NCBI GenBank assembly: GCA_003586115.2
Contig: QVOM02000126.1
Location: 61,324,496 to 61,388,495 of the forward strand
Direction of reading: 5' to 3'
Source of the DNA: Salvator merianae
Lineage: Eukaryota; Chordata; Lepidosauria; Squamata; Teiidae
Length of the DNA: 64,000 bases
This document shows positions 45,241-55,549 of the stretch, one piece after another (the first letter of the stretch is position 1; every line of letters begins with the position of its first letter). The position numbers and the translations under genes are program-made. The notes beneath the pieces were generated by a model. The model saw only the letters and a program-made list of their open reading frames with translations, had not been told where the DNA came from and did not search any database.

Positions 45241-45964
45241 ATGGCTGCGTCTGCTGCTTCTCCTTCTGTCTTACCTTTTGAAAGGCTAATCGAGTACAAC
45301 TATGCTGCCTGGCAGATGAAAATGAAGTGTTTCTTGATACGAGAAGGTCTGTGGGACTGTGTAAATGATCCTCCAGCTGATCCGTCAGATGGTCAGAAGG
45401 AGACAGAAAGGCATATGCTACGATTGTCCTTGCCTTAGAGAATTCGCAGCTGTGCTTTCTACAAGGAGTTAACACAGCTCAGGAATGCTGGAATGCATTG
45501 GAAAAGATTTATCGCCATCCCACTGCAGGAGCGAAGGTGTTGTTAATGAGGCATTTGTACAGGACACGGCTGATTCCTGGCACGTCTGTTGCTCAACATA
45601 TTCAGGAACTCCGTGCAATGTTTACAGAGCTGGCAGAGAGAGGCCTGAATTTTGAAGATAACCATAAAGCATATATTGTCTTGTCTTCGCTGGATGATGG
45701 GAGCAATTAGTGACAAGTTTATAAAGTGTTCCAGAAGAGGACTTATCCTTGGACTTTGTGACTTCGAAACTAATGGTTGCCCTACAACAAAGAGAATTCC
45801 AACAGACAGCACGTACAACTCAGAAGGGGGAAGCTGCAGTTGTTTTGTCGATCTCAAGATCCAAGAACTGTCCAAGCTTGAATCATGGGAGTCGACAGGT
45901 GCAGCAGAAGAAAAAGCGAAATTGGAAGAAAGAAGATTCTTCTGAAGCTCTTCTGGTGACTGTA
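45241..45964 (+). pseudogene. copia gag (broken)
   Basis: The first in-frame ATG after the primer site is at 45241 and gives a copia-style gag start (MAASAASPSVLPFERL, then WQMKMKCFLIREGLWD), the opening of a UBN2/retrotrans_gag-type domain. The frame is lost by 45436 (TAG) and continues in another frame from 45432 (WNALEKIY, LLMRHLYRTRLIPGTS, LRAMFTELAERG, YIVLSSLDDG), then shifts again near 45704 (EEDLSLDFVTSKLMVALQQR) with an in-frame TAA at 45722. A zinc knuckle is degenerate: in NCPSLNHGSRQV only the second Cys and the His of CX2CX4HX4C remain (Ser and Val replace the outer Cys). Gag would form the virus-like particle of the retrotransposon. Confidence 0.85.
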
Positions 45965-46238
45965 TAAGCAGAAGTGAGTGAAACTGTGTTTGTTCTTGAT
46001 TCTGCATTTACGCAATGTATTGTGAACAGGCGTGAACTTCTTAGAAACATTTCTCCAGCTACTGCAATAGTTAAGATAAAACTTGCTGATGGGACTCATG
46101 TAAATGTACAAGGAAATGGCTCATTTTACATTCCTAATCTTAAGACAACATTTTGTTTGTGCCTAGTTTGAGATATTGCTTGTTGAGTGTGTCTAAGTTA
46201 ACGGAAGAAGGTTTTGAAGTAAAATTTAATGATCATAG
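45965..46238 (+). pseudogene. copia aspartic protease region (broken)
   Basis: Starts with an in-frame TAA at 45965. FVLDSAFTQCIVNRREL matches the copia protease entry motif (usually LDSGATxHM). The catalytic Asp is present but the DSG triad reads DSA. Further along, VKIKLADGTHVNVQGNGSF is the typical second half. A frameshift near 46165 is followed by CLLSVSKLTEEGFEVKF, the conserved region before the pre-integrase domain. The protease would cut the Gag-Pol polyprotein. Confidence 0.8.
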
Positions 46239-47495
46239 GTGTGTCATAATAAACAGAATGTCATATTTGCAAAGGTCAGTTTGGAAAATGGTTTATATTG
46301 CTTGAAAGCAAATGAACAATCTGTGTGTAATTTAGAATATGTTCAGAACAAGCCTTTACATGATGAATGTGTGTATTATTTGCACAGAATTTTAGGACAT
46401 GCAAGTTTTTCCACCCTGGATAAGACTTCTAGAGTTTGCAATCTTAACGTAAAACCATGTCAAAAGTTTTTAGATTGCAGTGTTTGTGGCGGAACGAAGG
46501 TGAAAAAGTTTCCATATACTGCAGTCAGTACCTGCAAATCAATGCGTCCTTTCCAGTTGGTACACGCTGATCTAGCAGGATCCTTTGACCCAAGTCAGAG
46601 GAAAGATCGTTTCCTTTTTGTCTTAGTTGATGATTTCTCACGGTATACATATGTTTATTTTCTGAAGAACAAATCAGAGGCTTTTCAAAAATTTTAAAAA
46701 TGGGTGAACATGATTGAGAATGAGTTTCCTTATAAAGTCTCTTGTCTTCAAAGTGATAGAGGTGGTGAATTCACAAGCACAGAGTTCAGGAATTGGCTAA
46801 ATTCAAGAGGCATCAGACATAGAATGACTAATCCATATTCAGCTTTTGAAAATGGTGTAGCTGAACATAAAATTGGAGTGTTACAAGTGATGAGAGACTC
46901 ATGGCTAACTGATGCAAAACTTCCTTTTTATTTTTGGGCAGAGTGTGTTTAGACTGCTGTACATATTCTTCATAGAATCTGGTCTGCAAGTATGAATCAA
47001 ATTCCTTATTTTCTGTTGTATGGCAAGGATCCTGATCTGTCTTATTTGAGGATTTTTGGTTCTTTTGCCAATGTGTTAATACCCAGTGCGCAAAGACACA
47101 AAGGACAGCCAAAGTGGAAGAGATTAAGATTTGTTGGCTATCATACCGGAACAAAAGGGTATCATTTTTCAGAGGGTTATGGTAAGATTCTCATATCCAG
47201 GAATGCTTACTTTGAAAAACACTCAGGTTGGGAAAGAATACATGCAAATACAGAGGTGTTTCTTCCTCCCTTGCCTAGAGGAGGAAATCATAACAAACCA
47301 AACTTATCTGATTCTCAAGGACGTGCTGTTTTACAGCAGCCAGAAGCTCAAGTAAAAATTGAACAGCCCAAGCTGGAGCAAAAAGAAGAAGGGGGGCAAA
47401 TTCCACCCACAGTTTCTGAGTTTGAAAAAACAGAAATGGCTGAGACAGCTTTACAGCCCATTGTAAATCAGCGCATTTCCCAAAGAGTAACTTAA
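46239..47495 (+). pseudogene. copia integrase with pre-integrase zinc domain (two internal stops)
   Basis: One frame throughout. The N-terminal HHCC zinc module is intact: HRILGH (H-x4-H at 46383 and 46398) and CSVC near 46474. The D,D35E core is intact in residues: D in VHADLAG (46569-46571), D in QSDRGGEF (46755-46757) and E in NGVAEHK (46863-46865), with exactly 35 residues between the second D and E. The frame is broken by TAA at 46695 and TAG at 46950, then continues with IPYFLLYGKDPDLSYLRIFG, the usual post-core block, and ends at TAA 47493. Its role was insertion of cDNA, giving the 5-bp duplication seen. Confidence 0.9.
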
Positions 47496-48480
47496 GGCAA
47501 ACCGCCAGAGAGATTTGGGTTTACTCAGATTGCTGAAGCAAATACTTTTGAATCTAGAGATCCAAGTACGTACAAAGAAATGTTGGAACAACCTCCAGAA
47601 CAGGTAGTACTCTGGAAGAAGGCAATGGAACAGGAATTTAATACATTGTTGAAACAAAATGTTTATCCCAAAACTACTTTGCCTAAAGGAAAGAAGGCTA
47701 TTGGTTCCAAATGGGTATTTAAAAAGAAAATAGACCCAGATGGTACTTTGAGACATAAAGCAAGATTGGTTGCACAAGGTTTTGCTCAAGAAAATAATTT
47801 GAATGTATAGCAAACATATTCTCCAACAGCTGGACCTGAAAGTTTGAGATCAGTGTTAACTATAGCTGCTAAACGAGACTACAAAATTAGGCATCTAGAT
47901 TTTGAATGTGCTTACTGAAATGCTAAACTGAATGAGGAGACTTATCTGAAACCTCCAGCGGGCTATGAAGAAGAAAATAGAAACCGTGTATTTGTTACAT
48001 AAATCATTATATGGTCTTAAACAAAGTGCCAAGAACTGGAATACTTGTTTGTATTCTGCATTGTCAGCTTTGAATTTTAAACATTCTGTTGCAGATGCAT
48101 GCGTAATATACAGGAGGCAAAAATGATAAACAAGTTATTATTTTGATACATGATGATATTTGTCTGATAGCTAAAACAGATCAACAGATTGATCAATTGA
48201 TTAAACAATTATCAGAAACATTTGGGATAAAAGATTTAGGACCATTAAGAAAGTATTTAGGCATTGAGATTGTAAGAGTACCAGAAAAAGGTTTCTTATT
48301 GAATCAGACTGAAAAAATAGCTGAATTGATGCAGAAAACCAGACTGACTCAAGCAAAAGGTGCTAAGACTCCAATGTGTTTGGATTTTTGTAAACAAATT
48401 GATTCTCCTGATTTTTCAAATACAACCTTATACAGGTCTGTAATTGGAAGTTTATTGCACATCGCAAATCATACCAGACC
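47496..48480 (+). pseudogene. copia reverse transcriptase (broken)
   Basis: Begins near EQPPEQVVLWKKAMEQEFNT and AIGSKWVFKKKIDPDG, then KARLVAQGFAQE, the standard RVT_2 opening. In-frame TAG at 47808. First catalytic Asp in HLDFECAY (47898-47900), followed at once by TGA at 47916. A frameshift near 47985 leads to LLHKSLYGLKQSAKNWN; another near 48123 leads to VIILIHDDICLI. The active-site box, usually YVDD in copia, reads IHDD with both Asp kept. TRPDIAFSVSALSR marks the end of the domain. Confidence 0.9.
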
Positions 48481-49104
48481 AGACATAGCATTCTCAGTAA
48501 GTGCTCTAAGCAGAGTAAATGCAAAACCAACAGTGTTTCATTGGGAAGCTTTAAAAAGTGTGTTAAGATATCTGAAAGCAACAGGAAATCATAGTTTTGC
48601 AATTTTTCCAAATGATGGCAACAAACTTTCTGCTTTTTGTGATAGCTCATTTGCTGACAATAGTGATTGTAAATCTTGTAGTGGATATTTAACAAAATAT
48701 GATAATGTGACATTGACCTGGTGTTCAAGAAAGCAAATTTCAATTAGTGTGTCTACCGCAGAAGCAGAGTTTTGTGCTGTTTTGGAGACGTGTGCAGAAC
48801 TTCAATGGCTGCATTCTTTACTAAGTGATTTAGGAGAGAAACCCCAAATACCAATTGAAGTTTTTGAAGATTCTCAAACTTGTATTCATTTGACTGGTAC
48901 TGACAACATGAAATCAAGAACCAAATACATAGGGGTTAAATACCAAAACGTGAAACAGCTTATACAGGATGGCTTTGTAAAATTGTTGTATATAAGTACG
49001 GAAGAAACTGTTGCTGTTGTTTTCACTAAGCCTGCAACCCAAGTGAAACATGAACTGATGTGTGAAAAATTGAATGTTATGCCTGCAACTAATTATGTGA
49101 AGTA
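48481..49104 (+). pseudogene. copia RNase H domain
   Basis: Lies in the longest uninterrupted frame of the element (48143-49105, 320 codons). The catalytic set is visible: D in SAFCDSSFAD (48641-48643), E in STAEAEF (48767-48769), D in EDSQTC (48869-48871). The usual SRTKHIDIRYH block reads SRTKYIGVKYQ, so the family His and Asp there are changed, and VADIFTKP reads VAVVFTKP. Ends TAA at 49103, 34 bp before the 3' LTR. It would degrade the RNA template during reverse transcription. Confidence 0.88.
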
Positions 49105-49137
49105 AACGTGAAAACTCTCATTAGTTATGGGAAGGTT

Positions 49138-49481
49138 TGTTAGAATATGCTGAGGTCACAGTGACCGTAATATGCTTTGTCCATAATCTAATGCCAGTTT
49201 GCTTAGACTATTACCAGTGTAGATAAAGAGACATCTGCTCTGTTGTTATGCTGGCTCAGCAGCATAGTGCCAGATCTCTGATTGGTAGATGGTTGCATAG
49301 CTGTTATTATTATTCCATCTGGTTCTACTCGCTTTCTGAATGCTTTGCTTTTACTATGGAACCAAGCTACAATAAACTTCTCTGTGAGGATAATTATGCT
49401 GTATCCAGACCTCTGTGTTTAAGCTCTGCTACATGGAGATGTTACTAAGTCTTCCTACACCTGCACTGTGGTACTCTGACA
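49138..49481 (+). repeat. 3' LTR of the copia element (344 bp)
   Basis: TG...CA bounded; AATAAA at 49371-49376. Lacks the 17 bases that hold the TATA-like word in the 5' LTR. Preceded by GGGAAGGTT as a weak polypurine tract. Confidence 0.92.
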
Positions 49482-49486
49482 CTTCA

Positions 49487-51269
49487 AAGTCTGCTGGGGT
49501 ACAAAAACAAGTCTCTGGATGGGAGGAAGAAATGGTGAGAGGGAGAGAGAAGTCAAAAATAGATCAAAAAGAATGAAGCTTGTTTGTTGGTCAACATCAT
49601 ATACAATCGTATACAGCAGTACTCCATTCTTCAACATCTGGGCATTGCAGCCATCTTGGGATAATTTTTGAGCAGGGGTGCCACACCTCTCTCTCCCAGA
49701 TGGGTCCCCAATCCTCTTCTCTGGAGGCAGAAATTGCCTCAGTGGAGGAATGGGATAAGGAGGAGTGGGATCCATCAGCTAGCATTCATTCATTCTTCCA
49801 TTTGTTCTCCTATCGTTCCCCAGGCAGGAAGTGCTTATCTTAAGGGATGAGTCAGGTCAGGGCAAGGAGGCTTAATTAATGCTGCATTTCCTTGCTGGGG
49901 GTTGAGAATGCAGCAAAAATAGTGTCGCTTGATGTTGATCTCCTCTTTCATCCAATGTTCTGAGAAACGGGAGGAGAAAAGAACACCATTTCCACTTTCT
50001 CCCACTCCCAAGCTTCCTAGTTTAGGGGCTTGAGCACAGGTAGAAGGCCTCTTAGATTTATGAAGCTTTCTCAGATGAATCTGCTTAAATTGTTACTCAG
50101 AAGACCAGTGCCATGACCATCAATGCAGCTTGCAATAATAATATGATGTCACTTTGGCTGTATATGATCAATTACTGTCTATTCACCTGTGATGAAACTC
50201 TTGTGAATCAACTACATTGTTGTGTTTGACTTCCAAGATGAAAAAGTTCTCCGCTAGTTTTGGGCAAACAGGTGGAGACACAGAAATGCAGCATCTTGCT
50301 TGCCATTTCTGCTTAGTAATGGAAAAGAAAAATGAGGTCTAGTCAGAAGGAGTGAATGTCTGAACTTCATTCTAAGCCAGAAACAGAGCACAAGTACATA
50401 GGTCCATGGGGTGAGAGGCAATGTTGGCCCAATGGCATTCAGCCTCTTTCAATTGCCAAGTGACAGTTTAAATCCAGAGACTCCTAGGAAGATTCTGCAC
50501 CATGTGCTTGGGAGTGGGAATTTAGTAGCACATCCAGAAGTGGGCAGTTTTGGAACTCCAACAAAAATGGTGATAGGCTCTGTGCACTGCCTGGTTGGTT
50601 CTAGCTGCCGTCACCTTTAATGTGGTTTCCCTTTGGAGCTTTCCTGGGCATGGATTCCACCCTCTGGAGCACTACAGCAGCTGTCGTAGCGCAGGCAGTG
50701 CATTCCACAGGAGGTCATGTCTCCCCGGAACTGGTCTAGAGAGTGGATGCTGCCATCCGAGGAGGCAGCTTGGTCCAAATGGACTATGCAGAAGCTGCCT
50801 GAGTCACTTCACCATGCTGCATCTCATGAGGCTTGTGGCTAATTTCTGTGTTACAGCCATCCGAAACACCAATGATAGTCTATTAATCATCACATTTGGA
50901 ACGTAATGAAAGAGATTAATAGCAGGGTGTGTAGATGTAATTTTAAAGTGAAGATAATGGTTGTTGCTTGTTTCACAGCAACTGCCATCTAACTGGAGGA
51001 GGCAGCTGTGCCCTTGATCTTTTCATTATGAAGGAACAAAAAAGTATTCCAAAATATTAAAAATACAGTCTGGCTGGATCTATACAATATATAATTAAAA
51101 CTTTATTGTACTAATTTTATAACTATATAGTATCACACACTAAAGCTTAGAAGTATAGAAAGTACTATTAAATGATCCCCTCATTGTGTTTGAAGATTGT
51201 TCTGCTGTGTTTGTTAATCCTCCCCATGCTCAACAATTCCCCCCGCCGTGCTTGGTCCTTCTCCCTGCT
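49487..51269. other. Interval without a recognised gene
   Basis: 50400-50830 is GC-richer with chance frames of 70-100 codons on the plus strand. 50850-50950 is AT-rich and possibly unique. No gene, TIR pair or LINE tail recognised. Confidence 0.4.
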
Positions 51270-51396
51270 GTGTCCATAGCTAGTTGTGTTTGAGAGCAAC
51301 TGCAGACGCTCACAAATGCTTGGGCCTCTACAGAGTGTAGATGCACTGTGCTAGTGAGTGTCCAGATGCTCACTAGCAACAAAGTGCAAACAGATC
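51270..51396 (+). repeat. 3' part of a GTGAATGCTG-family element
   Basis: TCCATAGCTAGTTGTG, CAACTGCAGACGCTC, GATGCACTGTGCTAGTGAGT and AAAGTGCAAACAGATCC match the right third of 36344-36806. The last word is the complement of the GGACCTTTTTGCACTTT terminus. Confidence 0.55.
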
Positions 51397-51621
51397 CTTG
51401 GTAAAAACCATTTTTCCTTATTCACTTATGCTTCACTTCACTGAACCTTTTTCTGTCACTAACAGTTTCTCTTTTTGACATTTTACAGGCAGTGATCTCA
51501 TGGGAATATGTGTGCATGCTGGGATGGCTGTAAGGGGAGGTGGAGGCTACCTTCTGGTGTGCTTCCAGGGTGACAGCAAATGCAAACCTTCAGAACCAAG
51601 GAAAGACCAAGTCTTATAATA
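51397..51621. other. Short unassigned interval
   Basis: No recognised features. Confidence 0.3.
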
Positions 51622-51924
51622 GGTCAAGTCTCCATTTACACATCAAGGAGACTGATTTCTGGGGGAGGTACTGTGATTGGCCACTAAAAGAGACATCTCA
51701 ACATCACCCAATGCAAACCCAGAAGTGCCATTTCCATCAGCCAATTGTGGCACCTCCATTCAGGGTACAAAATTACGCCATGCAAATATGGTGTCTTTGT
51801 CAATTATCATGCCCAGAAATGAGGTGGCATAATCACCGCAAGGTACCTGCTGCCACCACAAATGGAGATATAGTGGCAGCAGGCACTTTAATTGGTGCCA
51901 CCATAGCTAAGTGGAGACATGGCC
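51622..51924. mobile_element. TIR element, GTCTCCAYTT family
   Basis: Left GGTCAAGTCTCCATTTACAC; complement of the right GGCCATGTCTCCACTTAGC. The interior GTCAATTATCATGCCC and CACAAATGGAGATATAG match 16895-17212. No firm duplication. The 130-codon frame 51540-51932 runs through it by chance. Confidence 0.5.
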
Positions 51925-52318
51925 AAAGTTGATATCCTTTGGCACACAGAATCGTTTAACTTGAATGACAAACTTTTAACACTTTGCAACTCTGCTGTCA
52001 TCAGTAGTATAATCAACACTGTTTTCTTCTAAGAGAGAAAAGTCAAATAGATAATCATACCAGTACCTGGCACCAGATCTGAGACCCCAATCGTTCTACC
52101 TCATGACCTCAATAGCTCCATGCCTTTGACCCTGTATGCTCCATCTCCATGATCCAACTTGTCATACCTTTGGTTCAAAATGACCTTATTCACCCACCTG
52201 CTGCCCTTGCACATAGCACTTACTTAAAAAACTATCCCCTATTTTTTTTATAATGCAGTTAACATTTTCAGGACCCACTAGTTATTATTGGCTTTAAAAA
52301 GATGGATCTACAAATGTC
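51925..52318. other. No recognised gene or repeat
   Basis: Nothing supported. Confidence 0.4.
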
Positions 52319-52530
52319 CACTGGAGGAGCTACAGCTCAGTGGTAATACAAGTAGCCTGAACAGCTGAGGTTTACTGGTTTGATCCCCAGCCTCTCCCTG
52401 GAAGTAGGCAATGGCAAACCACTTCTGTATCTCTGCCAAGAAAACTGCATAGAGGTGGCCATGTAATCAACCAGGCATAAGCCACAACCTGGTGGTACCC
52501 AGCAACACAAAAGTCCACAAGGATCAGAGC
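52319..52530 (+). repeat. tRNA-derived SINE with BovB/Sauria-type tail
   Basis: TACAGCTCAGTGGTAA resembles a Pol III A box, and GGTTTACTGGTTTGATCCCC an extended B box, spaced as in a tRNA head. Then GTAGGCAATGGCAAACCACT, TCTGCCAAGAAAACTGC and GGTGGCCATG match the tail shared by squamate Sauria SINEs and BovB LINEs (GGCAATGGCAAACCACCCC, GTCTGCCGTGAAAAC). This is the strongest single clue to a squamate source. No poly tail is sharply defined. Confidence 0.7.
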
Positions 52531-52645
52531 CAAGCAGTGAGGGGAGAAGCAGCAACCTTGCCCTCTTTAATCTACAGTATCTTACAAGAAACATCATTTG
52601 CAGCCCCAAAAGGATATTTTTTGTAAGGGATTTTTTCTACCCATC
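52531..52645. other. Short spacer
   Basis: No recognised features. Confidence 0.3.
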
Positions 52646-52714
52646 TTCCTTCCTTCCTTCCTTCCTTCCTTCCTTCCTTCCTTCCTTCCTTCCTTCCTTC
52701 CTTCCTTCCTTCCT
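52646..52714. repeat. (TTCC)n microsatellite
   Basis: About 17 tandem TTCC units, followed after 23 bp by a (TCCC)n array and one unresolved base. Confidence 0.95.
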
Positions 52715-52737
52715 GTCTTTTGGAAAAACAATGAAGA

Positions 52738-52776
52738 NTCCCTCCCTCCCTCCCTCCCTCCCTCCCTCCCTCCCTT
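52738..52776. repeat. (TCCC)n microsatellite with an ambiguous base
   Basis: About nine TCCC units. Position 52738 is N, so assembly here is uncertain and array lengths may be wrong. Confidence 0.95.
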
Positions 52777-53384
52777 CTTCCACTTTCTTCTGAGCATTAT
52801 TCTTTTGGAGGGAGATGTTCAGCCCTATCACACATAAATAAGAAGGTCTGTTTTTGAAACTGCTTCATAGCACAAGATACAATAATAAGGCACTGGCAAA
52901 TCAGCAACAAAATTCCATTTACCTTGTGCAATATCATGGATTATTGCCAGAAGGCAGATGTTCAGTGCCAATAGATGATTAAATGGCAATGTTACAACTA
53001 GTGGGTGAAGAATGTCAACTCAAGCAGCACGCATAATCAAGAGGTTTCCAGCTAGAAATGTAGCCAATCAGATTTGTTTGCTTGATTGTAACATGGAGAG
53101 CACACAAACCTGACCGGGAAAGAGAAATAGATGTGTATGAATCGGTTGCAGGTTTTTGCAGGCAGGGCTAATGAATGATCAAAAGACTAACTGTTTCCAA
53201 TCATATATTTTTTTTAAAAAATAAAAAACAAATAGTAGCCTTGGCAGTGTTTTAGTTTTATCTGGCCTTCTGATGAACATAATACATAATAGTAAATTCA
53301 TACTTTCACTAGGTGGTCATTTACGCTATCATTAAAAGGACAAAGAACTATTCAGATTTGTGTTAACTGAAATTCAAATACAGG
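52777..53384. other. No recognised gene or repeat
   Basis: AT-rich, no coding support. Confidence 0.4.
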
Positions 53385-53713
53385 CTGCATCCACATGGCT
53401 ACTTTAGGCTACCTGTTAGGCAACCGAGGGTGGGGCTTCTAATTCTTTTCCCCTACATCCTGCCCCACAGGGCTCCCCAGTGACCTATTGGTAAACAGGC
53501 AGAATCCACTCCAAAGTCCATGTGGATGCACAGAGGGGTGAGGAGGTGATCCAGAGGCAGAGAACCCAGCTGAAATCACCACTGGGATATGAGCAGGATT
53601 TTCTCTGCTGTGAGCAGAGTTCTGTAGTTGCTGTGGGACTGGCCAAGGCTCAATCACTCCTACAGTGGATTGTTTACCACCCTCCAAGGAAGATCATGGT
53701 GTGAATGGAACTC
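53385..53713. repeat. Partial GGCTGCATCC-type element
   Basis: GGCTGCATCCACATGGCTAC near 53386 is the same terminus as at 30721. I cannot find its right partner before the MITE at 53717. Confidence 0.3.
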
Positions 53714-53898
53714 TTGGGCCTTTCTGCACTGGGCCTTATTCAGGATTATATCTCAGAATAGGGACCTGCCATCTGCATGCTAGTGCAGACTAAGGTAGGC
53801 CCTGGGCAAGACCTTTTATAGTTTGCACTAGCACATGGATGACAGGTCCCTATTCCGGGATAAAATCCACAATAAGGCCAAGTGCAGAAAGGACCTTG
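53714..53898. mobile_element. 179-bp palindromic MITE with TTG duplication
   Basis: The element is 53717-53895 between TTG (53714-53716) and TTG (53896-53898). Left GGCCTTTCTGCACTGGGCC; complement of the right GGTCCTTTCTGCACTTGGCC. The pairing continues through GATTATATCTCAGAATAGGG and CATCTGCATGCTAGTGCA. Second copy of the 26562-26741 family. Confidence 0.85.
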
Positions 53899-54060
53899 AT
53901 AAAGATAAAGGGTAGGCAGATATTTAGAAATAGTTACTTCAAGCATACCTGCAATACATCTCACACCTGCAGTGTGAATGCTGCCACAGTGACTGGTGAC
54001 GTCACGTGCCAGCCACAGCTGTGGCATGGTTTGTAGCATTTGCACCAGGAAGTAGGTATG
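53899..54060 (+). repeat. GTGAATGCTG-family fragment
   Basis: CACCTGCAGTGTGAATGCTG, CAGCCACAGCTGTGG and TTTGCACCAGGAAGTAGGTA match the middle of 36344-36806. It lies directly against the MITE at 53717-53895. Confidence 0.5.
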
Positions 54061-55549
54061 AACTGTTTAATTTTGTTTTACTAACAGTTGTGTGGTTAGT
54101 CTACTTTAATACACATGTATGTAACATTGATATTTCCATTAGACTCCATTAATTAGTATTGTTATATTAATATATTAGACTTGTATTTTTCCTGATTTTC
54201 TGGATTTTCTATAGTTGCTTTAATACTTTAGGATCTAGTTTTTATTGACTGTGTTTTTTGTCTACTGGGTAGTTGAACAAACATTTGAGAACACTGGAGT
54301 CGTTCAGTGAATGAATATTTTCTCTGAACATTTCTCCAATTGTCTTGAGAAATGTAGACTGCATGGAAGATTTTTGGAAAAAACTGTAAAGGTCCTAGTT
54401 CCTCCAAGAACCACAGTTCACTGCTGTGTGTGAACCAGCGACTCTGTTACTGGCAGAATACTTAAACATTCCAGTATCACCAAAACTTCATTACTAACAA
54501 TGTTTGGAGTTTCAGGACACAAAGAAAAAAAAAAATGCTTGCAAGCTATCCAGTACTGGTCTAAAAAGTAGACTGTTGTATTCAGTATCTTTTGTGGGGA
54601 CAGCTGTGAACATATTTTTCTAGAGGCATATGAAACCTACAAGAATTAGTGATAAGAAAAGGTGAGTCCAAGTCTGTACATGTGGGGTGCATTCCAACAC
54701 ACCATTTAATCAGTTTACATACTGTCTTCATTTCCCATTGGTCTGACATGATCTTGCCTTTCTATAGTTTTTCTGGACTAAATTGGTGAAATCCAGACTG
54801 TTTTGCATTCAAATTTAATGAGTTCTCAAGCTGTTCCAGATTGCTAGCCCGCTTTACTTTGTGATGTGAGAACGTGGAAGGGAGAGTATTTGGGAAGGAC
54901 TGTCCTTTTTAGGGGGGGTGCAGAGGGAGGGCTCCCCATTGCCTACCATCCAATGACAGACTTTGTGGGTGGGCAGGAAGCAAAGTAGTTCCTTCTGCCT
55001 CCATTATCCCCTCTTCTACCACTGCCAGGAGAAAAGAAAGCTGTTCTCCATTTTACTGTGCCAATCTGTGGTCCTTTCTAGTCCTTTCTCCCCCATTCAG
55101 CACTGCCAGGAAGAAATTAAAGGCTTCCTCCACTTGCATCTGCTGATTAAACTAAAAAAACAGAGCTCTTCTAGGTTTATGGAATGTTGCACGAAACCAC
55201 CACAGTGCTACAGCAAACTTCAGGCAGTGACACGGTTCGCTGCAGGCTGCATGCTAGGGAGGGAGGGTAGTACAGCCAGCTGGCAGGCTGAAAATAATAG
55301 TGGACTGTGGTGGAGGTGGCATTTCCAAAATACATTCCTTGCTCCTGGTTGCCCCCCTCTCCCCACAGTCTGGAGACCTGTTCCCTCAATTTAGTGCAAA
55401 AATGAGGTAGCAGAACAGCATTATTAAGGCAAGACAAGGTTAAACACAACTCCTAATCTCCAGTGCTTATGGGAGGGGGGCAACATGTTTGATGTCCTTG
55501 CTGTACCACCGTAAGAGTGTTTTAATTCAACGTATTGTGCCTGTTTTGG
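54061..55549. other. No recognised gene or repeat
   Basis: Includes a 143-codon plus frame (54963-55394) and a 90-codon minus frame without motifs. No bounded transposon recognised. Confidence 0.4.

Larger units (their letters stand above)
44782..49486 (+). mobile_element. Ty1/copia LTR retrotransposon, complete in structure, inactivated
   Basis: The element spans 44787-49481 (4,695 bp) and is flanked by the identical 5-bp duplication CTTCA (44782-44786 and 49482-49486). Both LTRs start TGTTAGAATATG and end ACTCTGACA. The order is 5' LTR, primer-binding site, gag, protease, integrase, reverse transcriptase, RNase H, short purine tract (GGGAAGG, 49129-49135), 3' LTR. Integrase before RT is diagnostic of Ty1/copia rather than gypsy or retroviruses. 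There is no envelope-like frame. Seven in-frame stops and about six frameshifts disable it. By hand count the LTRs differ at about 21 of about 344 aligned positions plus one 17-bp indel, roughly 6%, so the insertion is old. The intact target duplication shows that no LTR-LTR recombination with another copy occurred. Confidence 0.93.

Noticed and set aside
45543..46007. 154-codon minus-strand frame
   Set aside because: Antisense shadow of copia gag; the plus strand has clear family motifs.
48363..48743. 126-codon minus-strand frame
   Set aside because: Antisense of copia RT/RNase H.
52319..52400. Possible tRNA gene
   Set aside because: A- and B-box-like words exist, but there is no full cloverleaf and the downstream tail is SINE-type.
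52594..52837. Pro-Ser or Gly-Arg-Lys repeat proteins
   Set aside because: Translation of the TTCC/TCCC microsatellites, crossing an N.
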